From Paludibacteraceae bacterium (GTDB lineage: Bacteria > Bacteroidota > Bacteroidia > Bacteroidales > Paludibacteraceae), in the NCBI GenBank assembly GCA_024401515.1, contig JAKSKY010000003.1:1-55958 (forward strand): a DNA stretch of 55,958 nucleotides, read 5' to 3'. How positions within the stretch are numbered: the stretch's first letter is position 1; each line of letters begins with the position of its first letter. Positions 15,584-24,415 of this stretch are shown piece after piece. The notes beneath the pieces were generated by a model. That model did not search any database, had not been told where the DNA came from, and worked only from the letters and a program-made list of their open reading frames with translations. Position numbers and translations under genes: made by a program.

Positions 15584-18304
15584 TTATTCTGTTTTAACTA
15601 CACGAACAGGGCGTATGGCGTATCCATACCCTCTGTATGAGGAACTGGTTCCCGCATATGATTCAATCTTGGATGGTGTGTAAAAGTCCGAAGACCATCT
15701 TACTCCTGTATATTCAATCTCCCTCAATCCATCATCTTGGTAACCTGAATATGGGAAATAGATTAAAGCACCATTCTTATTGCTTTTGTAAACAGTTAGC
15801 CTTCTGCTTTCGCCATTTATAGTTTTGAATACAATGTCTCTTGTGCAGTTTTCATATAGCTCTTCGTATTCTTTGCTTGTAGGCATTCTCCAATCCTCTC
15901 CCCAATTTCGTGTTGCCGCATCGAATTTAGGAGAAAGTTTATAGGTTACATTCTCCTCGTCTATTTTAGTTTCCGTAACAACTCCCAACGCTAACAACTC
16001 ACTTGCGGTAACGTTATACCATGGACTTTCGAATGCGGAGTAATTCTCTTTAGTCTCGAATTCTCCCCAAGAAAAATAATCGCCGTAATCTGTCTCTCTT
16101 TGGGCTCCTATATTGGTTCGTGCCCAAAGTGTTCCGCTTGGCAATCCCAAATCCACATATTCATGCTCATCGGAAACAATGTTCGGTGCGGCTGTAGTCA
16201 CATTTACGGTACATTTACTTTTCTCGCCTCTGTATTCTGCCGTGATTTCGCACGATCCTGCGGACAATGGAACAATGATGCCTTTATTTACAAATGCCAC
16301 CTGTTGGTTGGAGGAACTCCATGTTATGTCATCTGCTGTCAGTGCGTTGGCAGGTGAGGTGGAAAACGACACCTTTTTGGTAGAGTTGGCTGTTGTCAGA
16401 TTCAACTCTTTTTGATCCAGAGATAAGGTGATTTTATAATCTGCAGTACTAGCATAGATAGGACGAACGGACATTCCATAATATTCCCTCATGAATAATC
16501 CGATTTCATATCTTCCTGCTGCCACTCGTGCTGTATATGCGAAATTGTTGCCGTTTCTGTTGCGCATAGTTGATGTCCTATAGTATCCGATATCTTTGCC
16601 AGAAACAGATCCGTCAACATACCGATATCCAGCGGCAGGTAGATATATGCTCGCTCCATTGGTGCGGCTTGTGACTTTTGTGCAAAGTACGCCATCGAGT
16701 TCAACTTCTGACAAATCGCATTCGTTGAACAATTCCTGGAAATGAGCCATGGAAGGCATCATCCAAATCTCTCCCCAATTAAACTTGGCTGCGTCATAAT
16801 CTGCGGTAAGGTTTCCTCTTTCATCGATTATTCCATTGTTTAGAAAATCATCGTATTTGTAGAAATTCCATCCGTAACCATTTTCTGAATTTAATCCTGG
16901 ACTCGTGTATCCCCACTTTAGCATATAACCCCATTCTTTGGGTTCCGTCGCACCAATATTGTATGATGCCCACAACGTTCCGCTTGGTAGCCCTAAATCG
17001 ACATAGGCGTTTTGATCTACAGTAACTTCGCATTGTGCAATCTGATTGTTGTATATAGCTGTGATAACGCATTTGCCTTCGGATACAGAGGTGACTTTCC
17101 CCTCTTTTACGGTCGCTACGTTCTCGTCGGAAGAACTCCATTGCACCTCTGATGCGGCAACTGAATTTTGGGGTTTTGAAGAGAAACTTAAGCCTGCTGT
17201 TTGATGGACGCCTGGAATCCGTAATCCCTTGGATATTTTGATGCGGGATACGGATGAAGAAGATTGAACTGCCCTTACAGAACAACTGTATTCTCTATAC
17301 GATCCTCCAGAACCCATGCTGTTTGTGTTACTGCTGAATGAAAATCCATTTGCGACATATTGGGAATTTGTGTTAGATGACCAATATGTAACATGTTCTT
17401 CATCGAATTGACGCGTTGAGTAATAACCTGCAATAGGAAGGAAAATTGATGCGCCTGTTGCTCCGGTAAATCTGTATCCGAAAACGCCATTGATACTATC
17501 TTTGGTCTTCGTAGTATTGGATGTGAGCTCATTCCATTCCTTGTCGTTAGGAAGTCTCCAATTAATCCCCATATTGACGGTCGCCGCATCATATTCTGGC
17601 ATGAGTTCCTCGTTTTCGTTGAAAAAGCCTAGATTTATTAACTCGTTAGTCGTTAGTAGGTACAATTTGTAGTCATCCACGAAGGATTTTGTTGGAGATT
17701 CTGTAGGCTCAGTTTCCCCCCAAAGGAAGTGGTCTCCAGCCTCTTCTGGGGAGGTGGCTCCCACATTACAGCTTGCCCATAGGATTCCGCTTGGTAGTCC
17801 TAAATCCACGTAATAGTAGTTCTCTGCCTCTTTCACATTTACGGAGCATGTGATGGTCCTGTTCCCGTATTTGCCTTCAATCAGACAAGTGCCGACAGCG
17901 ATAGGGGAGACGACTCCATTTGAAACGGTTGCCACAGATTCGTTCGAACTGCTCCAAATCAAATCTTCTGGCTTCAAATCACCAGTTGGCGAACATGTGA
18001 AATCAATGGATTTGGAATCTTGAGAGAGCAAGAGTGTTAATTGATTCTTTTTCAATTTGATTAGTGGCGCAAATGCTAAGCTATCAACCTCATCGGCGGA
18101 AATCTCGTATGCAACCTGGTCTTTTTTTATGATTTGTATTTTTCCTTCATTAGCGACCACTCCGTCGTTAACGAAAAGAGTGTCTTTTCGAATGACTTCT
18201 CCGTCCTTGTATTGATAAATGAATTGTTGGGCTGATGTGGTGATGAACATTGCGCAAAGTGCGAATGCCATTCCTATTAAGGTTTTCTTTCTTTTATTTC
18301 CCAT
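15584..18304 (-). CDS. Secreted Ig-like (BIG2) / FISUMP-like repeat surface protein
   Basis: A 906-residue exported protein. A signal peptide (MGNKRKKTLIGMAFALCAMF, cleavage near TTSA-QQ) is followed by three tandem units. Each unit has a bacterial Ig-like BIG2 domain (WSSSNESVATVSNGVV type) and then a module opening YVDLGLPSG (at 167, 436 and 718) and closing near SVRAV/SVRPI/AIRPV. The second module resembles the FISUMP/DUF1566-like domain common in Bacteroidota surface proteins. Aromatic-rich GASIxLPxAGY motifs recur in each. No T9SS sorting domain or lipobox is present. The gene lies 8 nt after a small T9SS-tagged gene and is probably co-transcribed with it. Likely an adhesion or binding protein; ligand unknown. 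Confidence 0.82.
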   Translation of the reverse strand: MGNKRKKTLIGMAFALCAMFITTSAQQFIYQYKDGEVIRKDTLFVNDGVVANEGKIQIIKKDQVAYEISADEVDSLAFAPLIKLKKNQLTLLLSQDSKSIDFTCSPTGDLKPEDLIWSSSNESVATVSNGVVSPIAVGTCLIEGKYGNRTITCSVNVKEAENYYYVDLGLPSGILWASCNVGATSPEEAGDHFLWGETEPTESPTKSFVDDYKLYLLTTNELINLGFFNENEELMPEYDAATVNMGINWRLPNDKEWNELTSNTTKTKDSINGVFGYRFTGATGASIFLPIAGYYSTRQFDEEHVTYWSSNTNSQYVANGFSFSSNTNSMGSGGSYREYSCSVRAVQSSSSVSRIKISKGLRIPGVHQTAGLSFSSKPQNSVAASEVQWSSSDENVATVKEGKVTSVSEGKCVITAIYNNQIAQCEVTVDQNAYVDLGLPSGTLWASYNIGATEPKEWGYMLKWGYTSPGLNSENGYGWNFYKYDDFLNNGIIDERGNLTADYDAAKFNWGEIWMMPSMAHFQELFNECDLSEVELDGVLCTKVTSRTNGASIYLPAAGYRYVDGSVSGKDIGYYRTSTMRNRNGNNFAYTARVAAGRYEIGLFMREYYGMSVRPIYASTADYKITLSLDQKELNLTTANSTKKVSFSTSPANALTADDITWSSSNQQVAFVNKGIIVPLSAGSCEITAEYRGEKSKCTVNVTTAAPNIVSDEHEYVDLGLPSGTLWARTNIGAQRETDYGDYFSWGEFETKENYSAFESPWYNVTASELLALGVVTETKIDEENVTYKLSPKFDAATRNWGEDWRMPTSKEYEELYENCTRDIVFKTINGESRRLTVYKSNKNGALIYFPYSGYQDDGLREIEYTGVRWSSDFYTPSKIESYAGTSSSYRGYGYAIRPVRVVKTE

Positions 18305-18312
18305 GATTCAAT

Positions 18313-18792
18313 TTATTTATTCTTTTTGAAAAATCTCACATATTTGTTTTCTACTGAAATAATGTAAAAACCTTCGGCTAATGAGGATACTTCCACCTCA
18401 TTCCCTCTAGTCTCTTTAATGACAACACCATTGGCATTGGTGATTGACACTTGCGGATTTTCTCCTGCGCCAATGATGTGTAAACGGTCAAAGACTGGAG
18501 AAGGGTAAAGCGTTATGGCATTGTCGTAGTTAAATAGGTTATTGATGCCATTGACACTCTCCTCGATGAAGAACATAGAACTTACACCAGTGATGCTCTC
18601 TCCGTTATTTAAGTTTACCGTCAGGGTTGTCTTCCCTTCATTGTTTACGAAGATTACATTTTGGATCGTAGAAAAAGGAATTGTGTCTTTACTTCCATCT
18701 GCATATACCATTTCTGCATTATTCCCTGCCCAAAGTGCGGTGGATGACGATAGAAGTATCGTTGTTAGGAAACATAATATTTTTGTACTCAT
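18313..18792 (-). CDS. Small secreted protein with T9SS type A sorting domain
   Basis: A 159-residue protein with a signal peptide (cleavage near ALWA-GN) and a short N-terminal segment ending in the common DGSKDTIPFSTIQNVIF motif. The C-terminal T9SS sorting domain starts near residue 90 (NAITLYPSPVFDRLHI ... GFYIISVENKYVRFFKKNK). This domain directs export across the outer membrane by the type IX system. It is the first gene of a two-gene operon with the Ig-like protein. There is little protein between signal and sorting domain, so it may be a carrier or anchor rather than an enzyme. That role is inference. Confidence 0.82.
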   Translation of the reverse strand: MSTKILCFLTTILLSSSTALWAGNNAEMVYADGSKDTIPFSTIQNVIFVNNEGKTTLTVNLNNGESITGVSSMFFIEESVNGINNLFNYDNAITLYPSPVFDRLHIIGAGENPQVSITNANGVVIKETRGNEVEVSSLAEGFYIISVENKYVRFFKKNK

Positions 18793-18842
18793 ATGCTCAA
18801 TTAATTGTTTGTTGGTGCAACATAGAAGGAAATCTACGAAAA

Positions 18843-18870
18843 AAAGGATGTGAACCCAATCACATCCTTT
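18843..18870 (-). terminator. Terminator for the aminotransferase gene
   Basis: An 11-bp stem (AAAGGATGTGA with its complement) and a 6-nt loop (ACCCAA), followed by a T run in the minus direction. It lies 22 nt past the aminotransferase stop and copies the terminator at 15533-15562 almost exactly. Confidence 0.8.
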
Positions 18871-18891
18871 CCTGTTTATTGGAAATTTCTA

Positions 18892-20088
18892 TTATTTCAA
18901 AATATCCAAAGCGTTCTTGATGCGCTTGAAGGCCTCAATCAAGTTCTCCTCTGAAGTGGCGTAAGACATACGGATGCACTTTGGAGAACCGAATGCGTTA
19001 CCACCTACGCATGCTACATGGCCTTCTGTCAAAAGGTACATGGCCAAGTCTGCGGAGTTGTTGATCACGTCACCCTTAGGAGTCTTCTTGCCGAAGTAAG
19101 AGCTACACTCAGGGAATACGTAGAAGGCACCGTCTGGTTTGTTTACCTTGAAGCCCTCGATCTCGCTAGCCATCTTGACAACGAGGTCACGTCTGCGCTC
19201 GAATGCTTGACGCATGGTCTCTACGCAAGATTGATCGCCAGTGTAGGCAGCCTCAGCAGCCTTTTGCGCGATGGAGCAAGGTCCTGAAGTATATTGTCCT
19301 TGCAATTTGTTGCAAGCGGCAGCGATCCATTTTGGAGCGGCCAACCAACCCAATCTCCAACCAGTCATCGCATAACCCTTAGATACACCGTTGATGATGA
19401 TCACGCGGTCCTTAACCTCTGGGAATTGAGCGATGCTCTCGTGCTTACCAACGTAGTTGATGTGCTCGTAGATCTCGTCAGCGAGGATGTATACTTGTGG
19501 GTGCTTTGCCAAAACTGCGGCCAAGCCCTTCAACTCTTCCTTAGAGTAAACGCTACCTGTTGGGTTAGAAGGTGAGCAAAGGATGATCAACTTAGTCTTA
19601 GGTGTGATGGCTGCCTCCAATTGAGAAGGGGTGATCTTGAAGTTTTGGTCCAAACCAGCCTCAACGATTACGTTGGTTCCCTCTGCCAACTTCACCATTT
19701 CAACGTAACTTACCCAGTATGGTGCAGGGATGATTACCTCATCACCAGGACCAACCAAGCACATGATCGCGTTGCAAACAGCTTGCTTTGCTCCGTTAGA
19801 GCAGACGATTTGGCTAGGGTCGAACTCCAAACCATTCTCCTTTTTCAACTTCTCAGCAATTGCCTTTCTCAACGGCATGTAGCCAGGAACTGGTGAGTAG
19901 AAAGAGAAATTGTCGTCGATAGCCTTTTGCGCAGCAGCCTTGATGTGTTTAGGTGTGGTGAAGTCTGGTTCTCCTACACTAAGGTTGATAACATCTATGC
20001 CTTGTGCCTTGAGCTCTTGGCTCTTTTGTGACATGGCAAGCGTCTCAGAAGGTGATAAAGCTGCTAAACGAGCTGAAACTTGATCCAT
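18892..20088 (-). CDS. Pyridoxal-phosphate aminotransferase, aspartate type (class I)
   Basis: A 398-residue class I aminotransferase, closest in layout to the prokaryotic aspartate aminotransferase I-gamma group. It moves the amino group between aspartate and 2-oxoglutarate, or related substrates. Visible residues are SPSNPTG with N175, D204 and Y207 (LADEIYEH), and the PLP lysine K237 in NGVSKGYAMTGWRLGW. A C-terminal CIRMSYA segment carries the substrate-carboxylate arginine. It is transcribed alone from a good promoter. Fine substrate specificity is not provable here. Confidence 0.92.
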   Translation of the reverse strand: MDQVSARLAALSPSETLAMSQKSQELKAQGIDVINLSVGEPDFTTPKHIKAAAQKAIDDNFSFYSPVPGYMPLRKAIAEKLKKENGLEFDPSQIVCSNGAKQAVCNAIMCLVGPGDEVIIPAPYWVSYVEMVKLAEGTNVIVEAGLDQNFKITPSQLEAAITPKTKLIILCSPSNPTGSVYSKEELKGLAAVLAKHPQVYILADEIYEHINYVGKHESIAQFPEVKDRVIIINGVSKGYAMTGWRLGWLAAPKWIAAACNKLQGQYTSGPCSIAQKAAEAAYTGDQSCVETMRQAFERRRDLVVKMASEIEGFKVNKPDGAFYVFPECSSYFGKKTPKGDVINNSADLAMYLLTEGHVACVGGNAFGSPKCIRMSYATSEENLIEAFKRIKNALDILK

Positions 20089-20179
20089 TTTACGTCTGTT
20101 TATATAAGTTGTTTATAAATATATGCTATTTATTTCCAATTGTTTAGGTGCTGTTTTCTCTAGTACCCAAAAATCGGTG

Positions 20180-20210
20180 CAAAATTATATCATTTTTTGA
20201 ACAAATCAAA
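20180..20210 (-). promoter_or_regulatory. Bacteroidota-type promoter for the aminotransferase gene
   Basis: On the minus strand: TTTG (20210-20207), a 19-nt spacer, then TAATTTTG (20187-20180). The leader to the ATG would be about 85 nt. Confidence 0.58.
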
Positions 20211-20258
20211 CGCTTGTGCTAAAAGATTTTTTGAGATTTGATAACTTCTTTTCGGTGG

Positions 20259-23200
20259 TTATAAATCCACTTTTATCAGTTTCATTGTTTTGATTTGTTG
20301 ACGGGTGATGACCTCCACTAGGTAGATGCCTTTTCCCCATTGGACGGTGTGCAGCATGAATTCCTCTTTGTCAGGATCCTCCCTGAATATGATTCTGCCT
20401 GTCATATCGTAAACAACTATGTGATCCATCTTCTCGGAAGCCGTGATGTTGACTTCGTCATGAGTCGGGTTAGGGTAGAGTTGTAACGTGATGCTCTCCG
20501 CCGCATTGTTTTTGACTCCGGTGGTATCTTTCACACCATTCTTTTTGCCTGGACTTGGATTGTGTTCCAATGGGTCTGTGGTGAAGATAACCCATTCCTC
20601 CACACCATCGGTCTCTCTTCCATAGGACTCGTTCATGTTGGTGCTGACCAATTCCACGCAATCCAAAATTTCTCCGTTCGGGTGGGAAATACAGATGGTG
20701 GAGAGGGTGTCTTTGCCCAGTTTGAAACTTAAGTGGTCAGGACTGATGCGGTCGTCGCCTTTGGTCCAGAAGACTTTGTGCTCTTTCGCACCTAGGGTCA
20801 TGTGTCCATATCCGACAGGAAAGGTCTCCGACTTCACGACAGAGTCTGCCCTGGTGATGAAGATGGTGTAGCCGGCAAGGTTGATGTTTTTCTCTCCGCA
20901 ATTGTAGATCTCGATCCATGGCATGTATTCTCCGCTTGCGTCGGAATATTTGGATAGACCATTGATGTGCGGACACACTTCGTTGATCACCAAAGTAGGC
21001 AGTGTGTCTAGTACCACCACTGTATCCGCAGCTGGTTTGAAGGTGGCAGTGATCGAGCCCGCTGCTTTCATCTTTCCTACCAAAATGCCGGGAAGTCCGT
21101 AACGGCTGTCCGTCGTGTCCGAAAGCATCTCAAATAATGTATCCGAAGAGAATTTCCACTCGGAGAATTCATATCCTTCGGGTGCTTTCGCGATGAGTTC
21201 CAGTTCATATCCTTTGAAATAGGTGCCTTTGTAATGGTTGGTTTTCTCTCCATTCATAAACAACTCCGCTTCAGGATTCGCTGATTGAATCTCCAAACTT
21301 GTCGTGTCGGTTCCGCCCACATATTCCATTAGATGTTTGTAGATGTATCGGGGCCTGTTCAAAGCGAACTTACGCATGCCCGCCGCCGCGTCCACTGCGC
21401 TTTTGTTAAAACATGCTTGGTATTCAGGATTGACGATGGCTGTCACGCTGTCGAACACCGCATTGATGTTCTCTGGGGTGAAGGTGGTCGAAAGATGCAT
21501 GAGGAACTTGGTGGTGAATTTTCTTTGGAAATATTTGTTCCTTTTCAGTCCCTTGAAGATCTCTGTCATCCAGGCAGATTTGTTGGCCCATTGTTTGTTT
21601 CCCTCTCCGGAGCACCAGATGATCATGTTTTTGGTATAGTTGCCTAAGTACTCGTAGCCAGGTAGTCCTAACCCGAAATCCGTATCGAACAACATCCATC
21701 TGAAACGACCATCCTTCTTCTCCCTCCAGATTTTTGTGTTGTTGCCAGGCCAATCGGTGTTGACGATGAATTGTTGGAAGATTTGGTAATCCACATATTC
21801 ATCCATGTCCATGAAGCTGCAAGCCCCTTCGTAATATTTCAATGTGTCGGTCACTCTGGTCGACAACAGGGATGTTAGTTTGTCGTAGGTGATTTTGTCT
21901 CCTTTGCTGGCGCGGATGCCCAATTGGTCTGAAACGGTGATGAGGTCGATGTCCTCGTCGTCCACGTTGAAATTGGCGTCCAAGTAGTCTGCGTTGGTCC
22001 GTTCGTTAAGATTCATCAGCCCTTGGTATTTGCCGTTGATGTAATAGGCTACGGGCTGATAGGCTTGGTAGTCAATGTTCATGCCGGTGGCGAAGGTTTG
22101 CATCAAACCGTCACGGAAACGGACTTTGTTGTAGGCGGTACCTCCATTGCGGATGTGTAGGGCGCGGTGGATGACATTGGGTTTTGATGCGAAGAAGTGG
22201 TAGTCGAATGTATCTATGCCTGTCTTCTTGGATGCTTTGATGGAGAGTGATTTGATCTTCTCCGCGCGTGAACATCCTCCCTCGACGGCAGCCTCCGCTT
22301 CTTGGGAAACAACTACTTTGCCATCGACGATGTATTCGAAATGGACAGGTCGTTTCCAATCTTGGTTGTAGTTGGCTTTTGTCCTGACGCAGTCTTTCTC
22401 ACCTCTGGATCCGTTGGTTCCTATTACGCAGATTCCGATTGTGTCGCTGTAAAAATAGGCGGAGTCTACTGATATGGAGATGATAGGCACGCCAAATCCG
22501 CCATATTGGCTGTGGGCTTCGTCCTCAAATAGGAAAGAGACGGTACTGACCTTGCTGGCCATCTTGCCATTTTGGTAGGTGATGCTTCTCACATTGGCGT
22601 TGCCGCCAATGTAGATGGGTTGGTCATAACGCATGCCGTTCTCCGCGGATGGTATGCTTCCGTCTAGGGTGTAGTAGGTGAGGCTGCTCTCCGCAGACTC
22701 TTGGGGAAGAATTTCAAGCTCAATAGGTTCTTCCAATACGCCACCGACATGACTGAATTGAGGTGCCTTGCATCTGGATTCGTGGCAATCCGCATAGACC
22801 TCCGTGTTTGGTTTTTGCGGGGAGGGGGTCATGTAGCCTATGACACCGTCTTTGATGCCGTAGGCGATGTTGGCGTCCATGGCTTCGTAGGCGAAAGAGT
22901 CTACTTTTGTACTACCATCATAGAGGACGATCGATCCTCCGTCCGCATCCAATTTGTAAGGTGAGTGGTCCATGCCTTGGATTTCATCCATCCATATGAC
23001 TGAGTTGGGGCCGACCATTTGGTCGTTGGTGATTCTCCAACGCCAACGCTCTTCCATCTTCCCTTTGATGGCTTGTTTGCCGTAATGAATGATGAGGTAT
23101 CCGTTCAGATTGACGGTGTCGCCACCTGTTTCAAACTCGATGTAGTTGGAAAAGTTGTAGGAACTTTTGTTCATATAAGTGGAGAGGTTACAAGTGGAGA

Positions 23201-23282
23201 CCTCTCCAATGGAGACGCCCGAAAAGGCGTGCATAGTATACGATAGGACGAGACCTAACGTTATAAATAATTTTTTGACCAT
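20259..23282 (-). CDS. CotH kinase family protein with lamin-tail and T9SS sorting domains
   Basis: A 1007-residue secreted protein. In order: a signal peptide (MVKKLFITLGLVLSYTMHAFSG), a first lamin-tail-like domain (about 20-160), a chitobiase/Fn3-associated segment (YYTLDGSIPSAENG, about 185-250), and the CotH kinase-like domain (about 265-640) with NTDWPGNNTKIWR and the metal motif FDTDFG (532-537). An InlB-like GYEFSEWKF repeat, a second lamin-tail domain (LVINEVCP...WIEIYNCGEKNINLAGY) and a C-terminal T9SS sorting domain (LQLYPNPTHDEVNITASEKM) follow. CotH proteins of spore formers phosphorylate coat proteins; in Bacteroidota the substrate is unknown. ATG 23282 is chosen because the signal peptide begins there. 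Confidence 0.9.
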   Translation of the reverse strand: MVKKLFITLGLVLSYTMHAFSGVSIGEVSTCNLSTYMNKSSYNFSNYIEFETGGDTVNLNGYLIIHYGKQAIKGKMEERWRWRITNDQMVGPNSVIWMDEIQGMDHSPYKLDADGGSIVLYDGSTKVDSFAYEAMDANIAYGIKDGVIGYMTPSPQKPNTEVYADCHESRCKAPQFSHVGGVLEEPIELEILPQESAESSLTYYTLDGSIPSAENGMRYDQPIYIGGNANVRSITYQNGKMASKVSTVSFLFEDEAHSQYGGFGVPIISISVDSAYFYSDTIGICVIGTNGSRGEKDCVRTKANYNQDWKRPVHFEYIVDGKVVVSQEAEAAVEGGCSRAEKIKSLSIKASKKTGIDTFDYHFFASKPNVIHRALHIRNGGTAYNKVRFRDGLMQTFATGMNIDYQAYQPVAYYINGKYQGLMNLNERTNADYLDANFNVDDEDIDLITVSDQLGIRASKGDKITYDKLTSLLSTRVTDTLKYYEGACSFMDMDEYVDYQIFQQFIVNTDWPGNNTKIWREKKDGRFRWMLFDTDFGLGLPGYEYLGNYTKNMIIWCSGEGNKQWANKSAWMTEIFKGLKRNKYFQRKFTTKFLMHLSTTFTPENINAVFDSVTAIVNPEYQACFNKSAVDAAAGMRKFALNRPRYIYKHLMEYVGGTDTTSLEIQSANPEAELFMNGEKTNHYKGTYFKGYELELIAKAPEGYEFSEWKFSSDTLFEMLSDTTDSRYGLPGILVGKMKAAGSITATFKPAADTVVVLDTLPTLVINEVCPHINGLSKYSDASGEYMPWIEIYNCGEKNINLAGYTIFITRADSVVKSETFPVGYGHMTLGAKEHKVFWTKGDDRISPDHLSFKLGKDTLSTICISHPNGEILDCVELVSTNMNESYGRETDGVEEWVIFTTDPLEHNPSPGKKNGVKDTTGVKNNAAESITLQLYPNPTHDEVNITASEKMDHIVVYDMTGRIIFREDPDKEEFMLHTVQWGKGIYLVEVITRQQIKTMKLIKVDL

Positions 23283-23309
23283 ATGTCTGTATATTTTCAG
23301 GAAACGGTG

Positions 23310-23317
23310 CAAAGATA
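23310..23317 (-). promoter_or_regulatory. Possible -7 box for the CotH gene
   Basis: On the minus strand this reads TATCTTTG, matching TAnnTTTG, with a leader of about 20 nt to ATG 23282. The -33 region is taken up by the heptanucleotide array and shows no TTTG. Confidence 0.38.
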
Positions 23318-23324
23318 ATAAAAA

Positions 23325-23345
23325 TTAAGAATTAAAATTTAAGAA
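23325..23345. repeat. Heptanucleotide array, three units, middle one degenerate
   Basis: TTAAGAA, TTAAAAT, TTAAGAA in tandem, upstream of the CotH gene and between two divergent genes. Confidence 0.7.
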
Positions 23346-23416
23346 ATAAGAAACGAAATCGATGAAGTCGATGAGTTCGGCGAAGCCATTTAAAACCCTC
23401 GTAGAGGTTTCTTGCC

Positions 23417-23424
23417 TATATTTG
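23417..23424 (+). promoter_or_regulatory. Possible -7 box for rnz
   Basis: TATATTTG matches TAnnTTTG, 73 nt before the rnz TTG start. No -33 TTTG lies at the usual distance. Confidence 0.35.
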
Positions 23425-23497
23425 TAAGGAGAATATTCGCGCTATTGGTTTTTTATCCGTAATTTCGCGGATGACAAACGATTGGTCGTAATAAGTT

Positions 23498-24412
23498 TTG
23501 GAAAAAGTTCAGTTGCAAATATTAGGCGCGGGATCGGCTGTTCCGACGAAGAAGTTTTCTCATCCGTCTCAGGTGCTTTCTCTACGGGAGAAGGTGTTTA
23601 TGATTGATTGTGGAGAGGGCACGCAGCATCAGGTGCGCCGTTTTGGCGTCCGTGTCTCCCGATTGAACCATATATTCATCTCCCACCTTCACGGAGACCA
23701 TTGCTTCGGATTGGTTGGTCTGTTGTCTACCTTGGACACGCAAGGTCGGACGGGTGATGTCTACATCCATTCCCATCCTGAATTGGAGGCTTTGCTTCGT
23801 CCTATGATCGCTTTCTTTTGCAAGGGTTTATCTTTCAATATCTATTTTGAACCCTTCTCTCCAGGCGTATCGGAGGAAATCTATTCGGATAGATCCTTGT
23901 CTGTCCGCTCCTTTCCATTGAAGCATTCCGTGAAATCATCAGGCTTCCTTTTTAAGGAGCATGAGAAGGAGAGGCATATAAAACCTGAATTGATCAAATA
24001 TTTCAATGTTCCAGTCGCGCAGATTCCCCTCATCAAACGAGGCGCCGATTTCACGACTGAGGATGGTGAGGTGATTCCGAACTATCAATTGACCTCCGCG
24101 CCAACACCTCCGAAGAGTTATGCCTACTGTTCCGACACGGCCTATACGGAGAAGTTTTTGGATCATATCGCCGGTGTGGATTGCCTATTTCATGAGGCGA
24201 CCTTCGTCCAAAAGGATTTGCCTGCCGCTAAGAAAACGATGCATTCCACAGCTTTGCAGGCGGCGACTATTGCTAAAATGGCGGGTGTGAAGCAATTGAT
24301 TATCGGACATTATTCCGCTAGATATGATGACCCCGCTGAGTTGTTGGCGGAGGCGAAGAGCATCTTCGAACCTACCGATTTTGCGGCGGATGGAAAGTTA
24401 TTTACCTTTTAA
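23498..24412 (+). CDS. rnz: Ribonuclease Z
   Basis: A 304-residue tRNase Z, which removes the 3' trailer of tRNA precursors. The family opening LQILGAGSAVPT, the zinc motif SHLHGDH (62-68), and later LKHSVKS, CSDTAY and GHYSARY motifs are all present. The start is a TTG (23498). An in-frame TAA lies two codons upstream, and the first ATG is codon 35, which would remove the N-terminal beta strands and the GSAVPT motif. TTG is therefore the best start. The gene ends 3 nt before the DUF5686 gene, suggesting co-transcription. Confidence 0.93.
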   Translation: MEKVQLQILGAGSAVPTKKFSHPSQVLSLREKVFMIDCGEGTQHQVRRFGVRVSRLNHIFISHLHGDHCFGLVGLLSTLDTQGRTGDVYIHSHPELEALLRPMIAFFCKGLSFNIYFEPFSPGVSEEIYSDRSLSVRSFPLKHSVKSSGFLFKEHEKERHIKPELIKYFNVPVAQIPLIKRGADFTTEDGEVIPNYQLTSAPTPPKSYAYCSDTAYTEKFLDHIAGVDCLFHEATFVQKDLPAAKKTMHSTALQAATIAKMAGVKQLIIGHYSARYDDPAELLAEAKSIFEPTDFAADGKLFTF

Positions 24413-24415
24413 GAA

